The notes: generated from the letters alone by a model not told the origin. DNA of 64,000 nt from an uncultured Oscillospiraceae bacterium (GCA_947629245.1 CANRDC010000001.1:157667-221666), one strand, 5' to 3'. Counted from the first letter of the stretch, positions 49,429 to 59,582 are shown. Numbers and translations: made by a program.

Positions 49429-49917
49429 ATGAAGCGCAGGGCAACTCCTCGTATAGCGGTATTCATGCTCTGTTTGTCGGTGTTGTTCCTGCTCTTCACG
49501 AGAACGCATCATATACTAACGGTCAGCGGAGTCAGTATGGTTCCCACGCTGAAGGATAACCAACTTTGCATAACAAGCGATGTGTTTGTCCCACAGCGCG
49601 GAAACATCTATGTTGTGCTTGAACCTGACGACAACATCTACGCCGTGAAGCGACTTGTTGGTGTGCCTGGCGACACCGTCGAACTTCGTGATGGATACAC
49701 CTATGTAAATGGAGAGTTGTTTCACGAAGAAGTCGAGGGCAGCTGGGAGGAGATGCGCTTTACACTTGGTGTGAATGAGTATCTATTCTTAGGAGATAAT
49801 CGTAAAGACTCCTATGATGGAAGGTACTGGTCGCGCCCTCTTCGCCGTGATGAAATACTGTTTGAGGTGTGCTACAAGGTGTTTCCGTTTACTGACTTTG
49901 GACGATTGGAGGAGTAG
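49429..49917 (+). CDS. lepB: signal peptidase I
   Basis: SGVSMVPTL; AVKRLVGVPGDTVEL; LFLGDNRKDSYDGRYW. Confidence 0.9.
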   Translation: MKRRATPRIAVFMLCLSVLFLLFTRTHHILTVSGVSMVPTLKDNQLCITSDVFVPQRGNIYVVLEPDDNIYAVKRLVGVPGDTVELRDGYTYVNGELFHEEVEGSWEEMRFTLGVNEYLFLGDNRKDSYDGRYWSRPLRRDEILFEVCYKVFPFTDFGRLEE

Positions 49918-49920
49918 CAG

Positions 49921-51363
49921 TTGTTTAAACAGTTTGGAAAGAATGTTGTCACAACGTCTGGCTTCTTCATTGTTAGGCTTGGCGTGGCGTTTATTGTAGC
50001 CTTCGCCTATCTCTTTGTAGCCGCCGCCATACAATATGCGTTTGTTGAATTCCTTGGCGAGTCAACATTTAACTATATAGTCGGAGGCGCATTGTCCCTG
50101 TTCCTTGGCGTAATCGTATGTAACACCTTCGGAAACTTGCTGTTCATGTTCGTACGTGGTTGGCATGTGTCTGCACTCGCCTACGCCTCTAAGATTAGGA
50201 AGTCTCATGCGCCTGCTGTCCTTGTTGGAATGAACGCTTTTCGTAAAAACCTCGTTGGGTTCGGTGCAGTTTATGGGATTAAGATTTTGATGAAAAATCT
50301 TTTCTCAGGGTTCAAAGATAAACTTTGGACTTTGCTCGATGATATACCTGTTGTGCAACCGCTCAAGGGATTTGCGGATAACCCGATTGTTGAACATATC
50401 GCTAAAGACGTGCTCAACTATGGATTTGATGCTACCATCTTTTATCTGATAAAGAACCCACCTGAAGACTTGAACGATGTGCCATCTACTGTAACGAAGG
50501 GTTTAAAGATTTATCTCTATTGCTTACCTTCGATTATGGTTGCATCTATCACGTCGTATGTGTTGTTTAGGTTTGTGCCGAAGCTACTGAAAACCGTAAT
50601 CATCTTCGCCACGTTCTTTACTCAGGGCATAGTCGCAGGGATACTTATCACCGTGCTTATGTGGCCAGTGTTCTATATTCTGGATAAGTCATTATTTGAC
50701 CCGCTCACGATGATTATGTTCATTTCTTGTTATGCGAAGCAGTGCAATAAAGAGATTGACAGAAACTCCAAAACTGTTAAGATGGTCGACTCTATCATTG
50801 ACGGCGAGGACATCGGAACTGGCGCTGAAGATGTCAGAGACATTGAGGAAGATGAAGAGGAGGAAGCTCCTAAGGCTAAACCTAAGCCGAAGAAGACCCC
50901 ACCTAAACCGAAGCCTAAACCTGAGACCCCGGAGCCTGAACCTGTCACCACATCTACGACGGAGCCTGAACCTGCGAGGTCGAGAAGGCCTGTCTTTGCG
51001 GACGACGATGACATAGACTCTGACCCGTACTTCAACTACGGTCGGGAGCCAGGTGATGGAGCTCCCATGTTTCCTGATGATATAGGAGACTTTGGGCAAG
51101 GTTCAGACATGCCGCGCCCGCCCTATGGGAGTCCGTGGAGGAACAGGACGCCAGGCTCTACGCCTGATGGCGATAGACCCTTTCCATCGTCGTTCGGTGG
51201 AGGCATGCCTGATATGAGTGGGCTCAACAACATCTTCCAGAATAGAGCAGCTATGTTCGCAGACGATGATGAACCCACGATGCCGTCGATTGATGAAGAC
51301 CCGAATAAAACACCTTTGTCCGGTGTACTTGGGAGCTTCGACGACGGAGAGTTTGACGACTAA
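49921..51363 (+). CDS. multi-pass membrane protein with Pro/Lys/Glu-rich C-terminal tail
   Basis: N-terminal TMs; PKAKPKPKKTPPKPKPKPETPEPEP tail. Confidence 0.6.
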   Translation: MFKQFGKNVVTTSGFFIVRLGVAFIVAFAYLFVAAAIQYAFVEFLGESTFNYIVGGALSLFLGVIVCNTFGNLLFMFVRGWHVSALAYASKIRKSHAPAVLVGMNAFRKNLVGFGAVYGIKILMKNLFSGFKDKLWTLLDDIPVVQPLKGFADNPIVEHIAKDVLNYGFDATIFYLIKNPPEDLNDVPSTVTKGLKIYLYCLPSIMVASITSYVLFRFVPKLLKTVIIFATFFTQGIVAGILITVLMWPVFYILDKSLFDPLTMIMFISCYAKQCNKEIDRNSKTVKMVDSIIDGEDIGTGAEDVRDIEEDEEEEAPKAKPKPKKTPPKPKPKPETPEPEPVTTSTTEPEPARSRRPVFADDDDIDSDPYFNYGREPGDGAPMFPDDIGDFGQGSDMPRPPYGSPWRNRTPGSTPDGDRPFPSSFGGGMPDMSGLNNIFQNRAAMFADDDEPTMPSIDEDPNKTPLSGVLGSFDDGEFDD

Positions 51364-51374
51364 ATGTAATAAGG

Positions 51375-51396
51375 CCGCCATGTTAGTTGATGGCGG
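51375..51396 (+). promoter_or_regulatory. intergenic hairpin whose arm is the CGCCATG motif
   Basis: ccgccat-gttagttg-atggcgg upstream of RBS aaggagg. Confidence 0.4.
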
Positions 51397-51417
51397 TGAA
51401 ATAAGGAGGAAACACAT

Positions 51418-52167
51418 ATGTCCGTTGAGAGAAAAACTCAGAAGTCTAAGAAACCGCTTATCATCACGCTTTGCGTCGCCATACTTATCGCCGCCGTTGG
51501 TGGCGTTGGCTTCGCCATGCGTGACACCATCGCCGGCTGGTTTTCTAAGGAACCAAGCGATGCAGGCGAGGGGCATAACGCCACTGTCGAGGAAGCGACT
51601 AAGGCGATGCTCGCCTCGAATGTTTCCTATGACGGAACATGGTATGACGACACTGACTTCGGTTATCATGTATATCTGCCTCTTACCTCAGTCTCGTCTG
51701 ATAAGGACTACGCATCGAAGGTCGTATATGTGAACGAAGGTGGCACCGCCATGTCTGGTATCACTATTGGCGACGGCACATATCCGACGCTCGAAGGTGA
51801 TGCGACTGCTGATAGCAACACTATGCTCCGCTCCGTAATGGATAAAATAACTCACGACGCTGGTTTGAATTTCTTCAATGCGACGTTCAGCGGTGCCTAC
51901 GAATTATCCAGCGACGCACTTCCTAATAACATCAAAGCTTTGAAGGTAACTGGAAATTTGATGACCACTCTTACTCTTAAGCTTGAGGGTACAGACACGC
52001 CATTTAAGCAGGACGCGACTTATTTCCTCGACGGATATATCGTTCTGCTTGATGATACTCCCGTGTTCTTCTGGGGTATCTCCGACCGCGACGACCCGTC
52101 TGTAACTCCCGCCATGTCTTCCTGGGTTAAGGAGTGCGCAACGACTTTCTGGAAAACTGCAACATAA
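51418..52167 (+). CDS. membrane-anchored secreted hypothetical protein
   Basis: N-terminal TM (PLIITLCVAILIAAVGGVGFAM). Confidence 0.65.
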   Translation: MSVERKTQKSKKPLIITLCVAILIAAVGGVGFAMRDTIAGWFSKEPSDAGEGHNATVEEATKAMLASNVSYDGTWYDDTDFGYHVYLPLTSVSSDKDYASKVVYVNEGGTAMSGITIGDGTYPTLEGDATADSNTMLRSVMDKITHDAGLNFFNATFSGAYELSSDALPNNIKALKVTGNLMTTLTLKLEGTDTPFKQDATYFLDGYIVLLDDTPVFFWGISDRDDPSVTPAMSSWVKECATTFWKTAT

Positions 52168-52195
52168 TCTATAATTTCAGAAAAGGAGAGATATC

Positions 52196-53512
52196 ATGGA
52201 CGAGAACTCCGTAACGTTCCATAAAGATGGTGGGTACACCTATGGAAGAAGTATCAATGAAATGAACGTTCGTAAGCCTCCGGCGTCCGCGGCAGCAGCT
52301 GGTGCTGGCGAGACATCTGCCACAGTGGCTCCTAAAGCTAAGAATATGCCATCTATCGCAACGGCTCCGAGGGGGAAGTTCAACCTCGATGCTCTGCGTA
52401 GTCGCTCCGGCGCCAGGCCTCAGGCGGTTACTGCTAATGCTACTCCTGAGACTCCTGCTGAGCCTGCAAAGGCTCCTGCTACTGTGGAGAAGCCCGCGAC
52501 CGCGGCGGCTACTCAGAAGTCGGCACCGGAGCCTAAAGCTGAGACTGTCAAGGAGCCTGAGAAGAAGGCTGAGCCTGTCAAGGTTCCTGTACCAGAGCCC
52601 ACACCTGAGCCTGCTCCGGTTGAACCTGTGGCACCTGTTGCTGGAGAGGCGGCTGCTGAGGAGACACCTGCTCCTCAATTCGGGCTGAACCGTATGGACC
52701 CGTTGAAAGAGAGGGAACAAAATGGAGGTATCTCTGAACCCGCGCCTGTGGTCGAGCAAAGCACCAGTCTCGCTGACCTTGGCCTGGCGCCTGAAACTCA
52801 GACTGCTCAACCTGCAAAGGAGCCTGAGCCCACTAAGCCGAAGAAGGCGAAATCTCCGAAGGATATGAAGCGCGATGCCGCCATGCCTTCCTCCTCTAAT
52901 GCTGCGCCCACTGCGGAGCCTGCTTCTGAACCTGAGGCTGAGGTAAAGGAACTCAAGCTCTCTAACACAACACCCGTCGTGGAGAAAGCTCCTGCTCCGG
53001 AGAAGAAGTCCACTGATGGCGAGCACTTCGACCCGAATGACCAGGTCTCCATTGAGGAAGGGTTTAAGACTCTGGACCTCAATGACGACTCCGACTTCGA
53101 TGGTGCCGCTTCTATGGACGAGACGTCGAGTGAAGAAGCTCCGAAGAGTTTCATCATTCATCGTTTCCGCGCCTTCACGAATATGGCTGGCACTTCTATT
53201 GCAGTCGTGTCACAGTTCGTTCAGCGCGCGTGCAAAAGTATGCTTCCTAACGGCTCCTTCGTGTTCGCTTGTGAGAAGTGCGAGAAAATCCGTGTGTACG
53301 GCTCCTTCTGCACAAACACTGACCACAATGATGACGCTGAGATATTCTGCATCGGCGTGAGGGAACACATCACAGCTGTTCTCTTGGTGCGGCGCACTCA
53401 GCGTACCTATGATATCTCTAACTCTATTTCTGTTGTGGACGACCAGGCCTGCCTTGATGGCGTGCCCTTTGCGGACGTCGCCAGTATCAACAGAACTCCC
53501 TTCTTCATTTGA
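52196..53512 (+). CDS. low-complexity Ala/Pro/Glu-rich protein with C-terminal globular domain
   Basis: Long APE/K-rich linker; C-terminal CEKCEKIRVYGSFC Cys cluster. Confidence 0.6.
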   Translation: MDENSVTFHKDGGYTYGRSINEMNVRKPPASAAAAGAGETSATVAPKAKNMPSIATAPRGKFNLDALRSRSGARPQAVTANATPETPAEPAKAPATVEKPATAAATQKSAPEPKAETVKEPEKKAEPVKVPVPEPTPEPAPVEPVAPVAGEAAAEETPAPQFGLNRMDPLKEREQNGGISEPAPVVEQSTSLADLGLAPETQTAQPAKEPEPTKPKKAKSPKDMKRDAAMPSSSNAAPTAEPASEPEAEVKELKLSNTTPVVEKAPAPEKKSTDGEHFDPNDQVSIEEGFKTLDLNDDSDFDGAASMDETSSEEAPKSFIIHRFRAFTNMAGTSIAVVSQFVQRACKSMLPNGSFVFACEKCEKIRVYGSFCTNTDHNDDAEIFCIGVREHITAVLLVRRTQRTYDISNSISVVDDQACLDGVPFADVASINRTPFFI

Positions 53513-55269
53513 AGAAGTTCCTAATCATCGTAGCCCTCGTCCTTGTTGTTGCAGCTGGGGCGGGGGCTTTTTATTTGTATCAGCAAGACGAAAAGGAAAA
53601 GGACACCGAAGTTCAGGCGGAGGCCGAGCGTGTCGCTGGAGAAATAGCTGATACGGTAAAAACTGCCCTGTCATACAACACGCCTGTATCCTGGGTGTTC
53701 GATGCAAACGATAATCTAATCACCGCCATTCGAGCCAGTCGCGAGAACATAGTCGCCAGGACTATTCCGTCCGCCATGTTTGACACCTTCAAGCAACGTT
53801 GCTCTGGTGACCCTACAAACTATCTCATTCGAAAGTATGTGATAGCCAACTCGCTTGGAGGTCTAAGCGACAGCTTCTATACCTATGCAACAAACTCCTT
53901 ATCTAAGCTGATTACGGAGGAAGAAGAGGTTCAGTATCTGGCGTCGACGTGTCCGTTTGGTAAAAGTGTCGGACTTGTCAATGCTTGCATCGACTACTTC
54001 AACACTGACGTTACGAGAGTGACTCCTACGCAGTTGAATTTCCTGTCGTACGCCTTCGATAATGAGTCAGCCACGCCACTTCAGTTTGTGCGAGATAATA
54101 GTCTTGTCGCCAGCGAGGTTGGCTTCGTTGATGCTGGCGACTATGTGTTCACTATCGGCGCCATTGTGCAGAACGAAGCTACATCTATTAGTGGTATCGA
54201 CTTCAATACTGAGTCATATCAGATTAGGCTCTCGATTGCCACTTCTGAGCAACTCTCAATGCAGAACTCCGTCGACACGGCGATGAGAAAGTATATCGAA
54301 TTAGCGTCTGACGGCTCATTTACTATTGACGCCAGCGTCTGTGTGATGGATAATCGCACCGGTCTGATTAAAGTGATGATACCTGCGAGGACTTCAAGCG
54401 CCACGTCTAAGATGTTCCAGATGAACACTTCTACTTGGAGCGATAACTTCTGGAACATGATAACGAAGGTTAGCTCACCAGGCGTTACGCGATACACCCT
54501 GCTTGAGCATGAGCTGTTCAACGGCGACATCGAGCTGAAGTCTATGTCTGAGTACTGGCATGAACAAATGTTTGCGACAGGCATGGCGCAGGAGTCTACT
54601 GCCATGGATATCCTCAACGACGTTAAGGTACTGGTGCTAACTTCTAAACCTGTTCTGGTGTCAAGCGTGATAACTTCCAGTGGAGAGAAAGTCTTTGATG
54701 CGGAAGCACCTGTAGCTCAGCCGGACACATCGCTCTCTATTCAGAAGCTGCGCAATATGTTCGTTGGTGATAACATTGATGAAGCCACAGTCTTGGCGGA
54801 CTGCGTCAAGCTTGATACTGGTGTCGTGTATTTTGAAGTATCTAAAGAATATACGACGGTTGTTCTGCTTGGGACGTCAATGCTGTCTAAAACGCTGACA
54901 GACAGCACTGTTGACAGCCTGGCGGAGACAGCTGAGACTATCGCGAGAGATGCCAGTGTAAACTACCCAACTCCTACGAAGAAACTCTACCAACGCACTG
55001 AAACTATGGCCGAACAGCTCACGAACTCATACTCTGCGAACTATGACTTACTCGCTGAGCAGCTCGAAGGTGACTTTGAACATCTTAGAACTATGACCAT
55101 AAATTCGGTTGAAACTCGGCGCCAGTTTGAGACTGAGTATGATAGGGTACGAAATGAACTAAATCGCTTTCAGGTTAACCTTGAAGCGAGTAGGTTCGTC
55201 GAACTCGGAGACGCCTTGTATGCCATCCGGCAGGAGCGCGCAGACGTCTTGTTGCAATACTCAGTCTAA
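53509..55269 (+). CDS. membrane-anchored secreted hypothetical protein
   Basis: TTG start overlaps upstream stop; N-terminal TM. Confidence 0.65.
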   Translation: MKKFLIIVALVLVVAAGAGAFYLYQQDEKEKDTEVQAEAERVAGEIADTVKTALSYNTPVSWVFDANDNLITAIRASRENIVARTIPSAMFDTFKQRCSGDPTNYLIRKYVIANSLGGLSDSFYTYATNSLSKLITEEEEVQYLASTCPFGKSVGLVNACIDYFNTDVTRVTPTQLNFLSYAFDNESATPLQFVRDNSLVASEVGFVDAGDYVFTIGAIVQNEATSISGIDFNTESYQIRLSIATSEQLSMQNSVDTAMRKYIELASDGSFTIDASVCVMDNRTGLIKVMIPARTSSATSKMFQMNTSTWSDNFWNMITKVSSPGVTRYTLLEHELFNGDIELKSMSEYWHEQMFATGMAQESTAMDILNDVKVLVLTSKPVLVSSVITSSGEKVFDAEAPVAQPDTSLSIQKLRNMFVGDNIDEATVLADCVKLDTGVVYFEVSKEYTTVVLLGTSMLSKTLTDSTVDSLAETAETIARDASVNYPTPTKKLYQRTETMAEQLTNSYSANYDLLAEQLEGDFEHLRTMTINSVETRRQFETEYDRVRNELNRFQVNLEASRFVELGDALYAIRQERADVLLQYSV

Positions 55270-55281
55270 AGGTTGGTGTCT

Positions 55282-56280
55282 ATGTATCAGGTCAATCTTC
55301 TTAGCTACAAGCTGCACTATGTGCTTGGTTTCTCTGATGAAGCTTTGCACGCCATGTTTAAGGAGCTTCATCAAATCGCCATTGACTCTAAGTATTGGGA
55401 ACCGCTAACGGTATCACGGAAGTACCGTGCGTACAGCTACTTGTACTTCAACGCCTTGCGTTTCCCTATGGCTTACATACCTGGCGAGGAGTTCAAGACT
55501 CGCATGGATACACTGGCGAAGCCCTATCTTGAGGGTACCGATGTCGACCCATTTGCCATCATGGGGAACTGCGGCGGATATCGTGCCTTCATCAATGCCG
55601 TGTCTGAAGAAGCTACAAAGCTGGTTCCGGCTATGTATGATGAACTTAAGGTCGGGCTTGACTTCTACCACTTTGACCTGTTCGTACGGATAAGGCATGT
55701 GTACTCGGAGGAGTATGAAATATATAAGCAGCTGTTGAAGTCTGGAGACTCGCGGTACAGCGCATGCTTCATTGAGCCTCGACTGTTCTGCTTCAATAGT
55801 GTCGACATGTTTTCCGCCGTTGATAAAAGTCTGAGAACTGTGCTGACGGCGGTGACTGGTCAGCCTATAACGAAGACTATGGACCACTCGGAACTCTGTG
55901 CTACTCTGAATGAACGTGACTCTGCTTCGTTCACTCCGATAGATAAGATAATGTCGGAGAGCAAGAGTGTCTACATGATTACGAGTAAGCTGAAGCCTGA
56001 GCGTCGCGATTACATTGTGAACTCAGCTGAAGCTGTCAGAGACTCTGATACTGTACTTCGCCTTGTGGCCGACATGCCTACGTTCTATACCATCTACGAC
56101 TCTCTACCTGAGGAAAGTAAGGACGTTACTGTAATTGTAAGGTTAACTGCTCAGGGACTTGCGGAGCTTAAAACTAAGTGCCCAAAGGCCAGAGTCGTAC
56201 TCCTGCTTCCAGTCACCGCTGGGTTCTATAAGAGCCTTCGTTCTGGCGAATGGGAGGACGTTACACTTCTTTCTTACTAA
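55282..56280 (+). CDS. hypothetical protein
   Basis: ATG 55282; 332 aa. Confidence 0.6.
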   Translation: MYQVNLLSYKLHYVLGFSDEALHAMFKELHQIAIDSKYWEPLTVSRKYRAYSYLYFNALRFPMAYIPGEEFKTRMDTLAKPYLEGTDVDPFAIMGNCGGYRAFINAVSEEATKLVPAMYDELKVGLDFYHFDLFVRIRHVYSEEYEIYKQLLKSGDSRYSACFIEPRLFCFNSVDMFSAVDKSLRTVLTAVTGQPITKTMDHSELCATLNERDSASFTPIDKIMSESKSVYMITSKLKPERRDYIVNSAEAVRDSDTVLRLVADMPTFYTIYDSLPEESKDVTVIVRLTAQGLAELKTKCPKARVVLLLPVTAGFYKSLRSGEWEDVTLLSY

Positions 56281-56286
56281 AGAGTG

Positions 56287-56334
56287 CGCCCCTGAGGTTG
56301 TTCTAATCGAATGACCTCAGGGGCGTTAGCTTTT
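56287..56334 (+). terminator. Rho-independent terminator-like hairpin
   Basis: cgcccctgaggt...acctcaggggcg then ttagctttt. Confidence 0.8.
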
Positions 56335-56447
56335 ATGTGCAAAACTTAGCCGCCATGCATTTCAGGTGCACTGACGGCCTTACGTTTTTGGCTCTGTATA
56401 TATCAATTATGCAAATTAAGTAATATATGAGAAGGGGAACAGTTGCA

Positions 56448-56963
56448 ATGAAGAAATACCAGTTTAACCCTCCAATCTATAAGACGATTGGCTGGGCTTT
56501 CACAGCTCTTGGCGCCATGTTAGCGTTTGTCGGCGTTGTGCAGTATCTCAGCAGCGCTAACAGTCACGAGGATAAGGTTGGGCTGCTCACTATGCTTGGA
56601 ATGGCTGGCATTGTGTCTGTCACACTTGGCGGGATAATACTGATATGCTACTACGCAACTGAGAATGGAATGATGAAACTCATAAATAGAAATGAGTTTG
56701 TTATGGCAGACATAATAGCCATCGAGCCAGACACTGAACGACTGGGTAAGGGCGTCCCTATGTGCTATGTTGCATGCGAGTGGAAGGACCCACTCACACA
56801 GAAGGTTCATTACTTCGAGAGCAAGTCATTCTTCCTTGACCCCGACTACTATATTCCAGTTATAAAGTGTAAGGTATTTTGTGATAGTAGTGTGGATTAC
56901 GACGACTTCTATGTTGACACAGATTGGCTGCTGGAAACCAAGATGAAGAAGTCTGATAAATAG
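56448..56963 (+). CDS. membrane hypothetical protein
   Basis: Two TMs; agaagggga RBS before ATG 56448. Confidence 0.6.
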   Translation: MKKYQFNPPIYKTIGWAFTALGAMLAFVGVVQYLSSANSHEDKVGLLTMLGMAGIVSVTLGGIILICYYATENGMMKLINRNEFVMADIIAIEPDTERLGKGVPMCYVACEWKDPLTQKVHYFESKSFFLDPDYYIPVIKCKVFCDSSVDYDDFYVDTDWLLETKMKKSDK

Positions 56964-57051
56964 TATATTTAGTCAAGCCGACGTAGTGGGATTAAGTTGG
57001 CGAGACTATAATTTATATTTACTAAAGTAAATAAAGAAAGAGAGAAGAGAC

Positions 57052-58794
57052 ATGGGCAACAAGAACAGAGTAAAAGGTGGCATAACAGAATATCAGCGCA
57101 TTGCGGCTCAGGCACTTGGTCATCGAATAAAGAGTCAAGACGAGTATCGCAGAATGATTTTGGCTGAGCGCGAACAGTATGAAGGTTTCATGAAAAGCGT
57201 TGAGCTAAATCCCTATGCCCACCAAACAGATGTCATAAGCGAGAGTAACAGAAAACGGTTCAGAAAAGAGTTCGATGACGATATCCACAGGTTCGACGTG
57301 TTTGCGCGAAAGGCCCTCGTGATGCCGTGGATAAAGTCCCGCCGGATATTCAATATCAAGGCCGACACCTATGACTTCATCATGAATAAGTTCGACCCTA
57401 CATATGTTATTGATGAGCCGAAGGACCTCTGGCCCGCCACGCTTTATAGCCCGATGCTTCTGACGTTTGATGGTGACCCTGAGATGGACGGTGCGCTTGT
57501 AGGTACTGTACCCAGCGGTACTGTTGAGGACGGAGAAGGGAACCATCATATCGCTTACTCAATCTACGTCGTAAGCCTGTATAAAAGTCATGATGCCTTG
57601 TATGCCGGAGAACTCCCACTTGGCGATTGTCACAGCGTCGGCGACATTCTGGAGGGCGATAAGATAGGCGACGAAGTTATTAAGAGGGCCACGCGTATCT
57701 TAATCTATGTCGCCTTTCTTATCACGCGCTGTGATGCTAAGAGGTTTGTGGGTGCATCGTGGCGGGACGGAACTGCCCTTGTACAGAATGTACCCATATT
57801 GGACAGTCCGTACTCTCTGCCGAAGGGAGATGCAGAGGAGCGCATCGCCGCAGGGTTGACATATTACTACGGCTTTGCTGAAAGGCAAAATCTATTGAAG
57901 GACTTCAATCGTAAGGTAGGAGAATACTATGCTGAGGGACCTTCAAGCTATGTGGAGCTTTGTAAAGCCAATGCCTGTCAGGCGGCTGTAATGTGGGAGA
58001 AGAACAGAATAGCATACATCTACAACGATAAGACAGTGAAGGAGTTACATCAGGATATACCGGAACATGCCTTTGTGCATTTCAGTGACGACGTCCTCGC
58101 GTATATGCCTGATACCCCTATAATGCTGTATAACTCCTCGGAGGATACATTCACTATCGTATGGAAGAGCACCATGTTCTCCGATGGCGTCACTTACTTC
58201 TATCTCGGCCACTTTGATAAGAGGGAACCGATATACAATACTATTATAGGAGTCGACACTGACTCTCTACCCTGGATTGAGGAGTTTGAGAAAGTTCATG
58301 GGTGGGGCGAGCCAGACTCCTATTATAAAGCGGTGACACTCGACGGTTCAGCACCTGTCTCTGAGCAAATGAGTGTGTTGTGGAGGATACTCACTGTTTA
58401 TAAGGAGAGGTCCGAAGCACGTCTTGCTATGGAGGCACCAATGAGTCCTGAGGAGAGAGAGTCCTACTCAGACGCCATGCGTTCTGCCTACGCTGAAAGT
58501 GTGCAGACTTCTTCCAAGGAGAAGGGAGACATTCATATCTCCTATGACATTCCTGTGACGGAATTGTTCAATGTCACTGCAAGTACAGTAAAGCGCAGAA
58601 AGGGCAAGTCCGACTATGTGCCTGGTGCTAATGGTGGCTGGGTAATGATACCGCATTCACGCAGGCCGCATCCACACCGTTACTGGGTTGGACATGGCGA
58701 GAATAAACACCTTGAAGTCCGTTGGCTCGCTGAGATAAAAGTACACGCGGACAAGCAAAGCGAGTCTACATCAATTCATAGAATGGAGCTGTGA
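57052..58794 (+). CDS. AcrVA2-like family protein (candidate)
   Basis: C-terminus PHSRRPHPHRYWVGHGENKHLEVRWLAEIKV resembles my recollection of the AcrVA2 C-terminus (RPHxRRxHWHxYWxGxGxxxxxxVRW); recall only, no search. Confidence 0.5.
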   Translation: MGNKNRVKGGITEYQRIAAQALGHRIKSQDEYRRMILAEREQYEGFMKSVELNPYAHQTDVISESNRKRFRKEFDDDIHRFDVFARKALVMPWIKSRRIFNIKADTYDFIMNKFDPTYVIDEPKDLWPATLYSPMLLTFDGDPEMDGALVGTVPSGTVEDGEGNHHIAYSIYVVSLYKSHDALYAGELPLGDCHSVGDILEGDKIGDEVIKRATRILIYVAFLITRCDAKRFVGASWRDGTALVQNVPILDSPYSLPKGDAEERIAAGLTYYYGFAERQNLLKDFNRKVGEYYAEGPSSYVELCKANACQAAVMWEKNRIAYIYNDKTVKELHQDIPEHAFVHFSDDVLAYMPDTPIMLYNSSEDTFTIVWKSTMFSDGVTYFYLGHFDKREPIYNTIIGVDTDSLPWIEEFEKVHGWGEPDSYYKAVTLDGSAPVSEQMSVLWRILTVYKERSEARLAMEAPMSPEERESYSDAMRSAYAESVQTSSKEKGDIHISYDIPVTELFNVTASTVKRRKGKSDYVPGANGGWVMIPHSRRPHPHRYWVGHGENKHLEVRWLAEIKVHADKQSESTSIHRMEL

Positions 58795-58796
58795 GA

Positions 58797-59582
58797 ATGA
58801 AACGATTTGGTCTAATCCTTCTTGGTATTGGTTGTGTACTCGTCACTGTGTTGGCGAGTTTCTCAAGCGCCATGAAGCCAATCCTGTCTGTGAACGATGT
58901 GGGCGAACCATACGAAGATGAAATGCCGGAGACTAAAATGTCTTCGGCATTTTACTCCCAGCTCGCCATGTCTCTCAACAATCTCTACGGTGGCTATAAT
59001 GAGGAGTACACTAAAAAGATTGAAGAGTGGAAGCAGGTAAATCCGGACGTCATTGGGTACATTGATATTCCAGACTTTGAGATTAGTTACCCGGTCCTCC
59101 AGGGAGAGGATAATAAAACCTACCTTCGTAATAATATCAATGGAGAGTACGATGTCGCTGGCGCCATCTTCCTCGATGCTAATTATAAGGACATCTACTC
59201 GCCTGTAAAGCTAATCCATGGGCATAACATGAGGAACGGGAGTATGTTTCATAAGCTCCCTCAGATGCTAAAGTGGGACACGCTGGATAATGCGCCACGT
59301 ATCTTCTATACCGATGCACTTGGTACTAAGGAGTTCCAAATCTTCGCTATCTTCTCAGTAAACTCCGAGGAGGAAAGTATTATTGTAAGTCAGTACTCAA
59401 CTGCTGAGGAAGTAAAGGAGTATAAAGAGCTTTATGTAGAGCGCTCCTGGGTTCCTGCGTCAGTTGTACCTGAAAGCACAGAACTTCTAATGTTGAACAC
59501 CTGCTGGTACGGAGAGTCAGGGCACGAACACTTCTTGCACTGTGTCGTCGTAGCAGCTCGTGTCGGAATGGCGGTGGAATGA
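58797..59582 (+). CDS. srtB: class B-like sortase
   Basis: VNPDVIGYIDIPDFEISYPVLQGEDNKTYLR; LIHGHNM catalytic His; LLMLNTCWYG catalytic Cys. Confidence 0.85.
   Translation: MKRFGLILLGIGCVLVTVLASFSSAMKPILSVNDVGEPYEDEMPETKMSSAFYSQLAMSLNNLYGGYNEEYTKKIEEWKQVNPDVIGYIDIPDFEISYPVLQGEDNKTYLRNNINGEYDVAGAIFLDANYKDIYSPVKLIHGHNMRNGSMFHKLPQMLKWDTLDNAPRIFYTDALGTKEFQIFAIFSVNSEEESIIVSQYSTAEEVKEYKELYVERSWVPASVVPESTELLMLNTCWYGESGHEHFLHCVVVAARVGMAVE

Noticed and set aside
52169-53161. 330 aa antisense Arg/Leu/Ser-rich ORF
   Set aside because: Mirror of the Pro/Glu/Ala-rich + strand gene; low complexity only.
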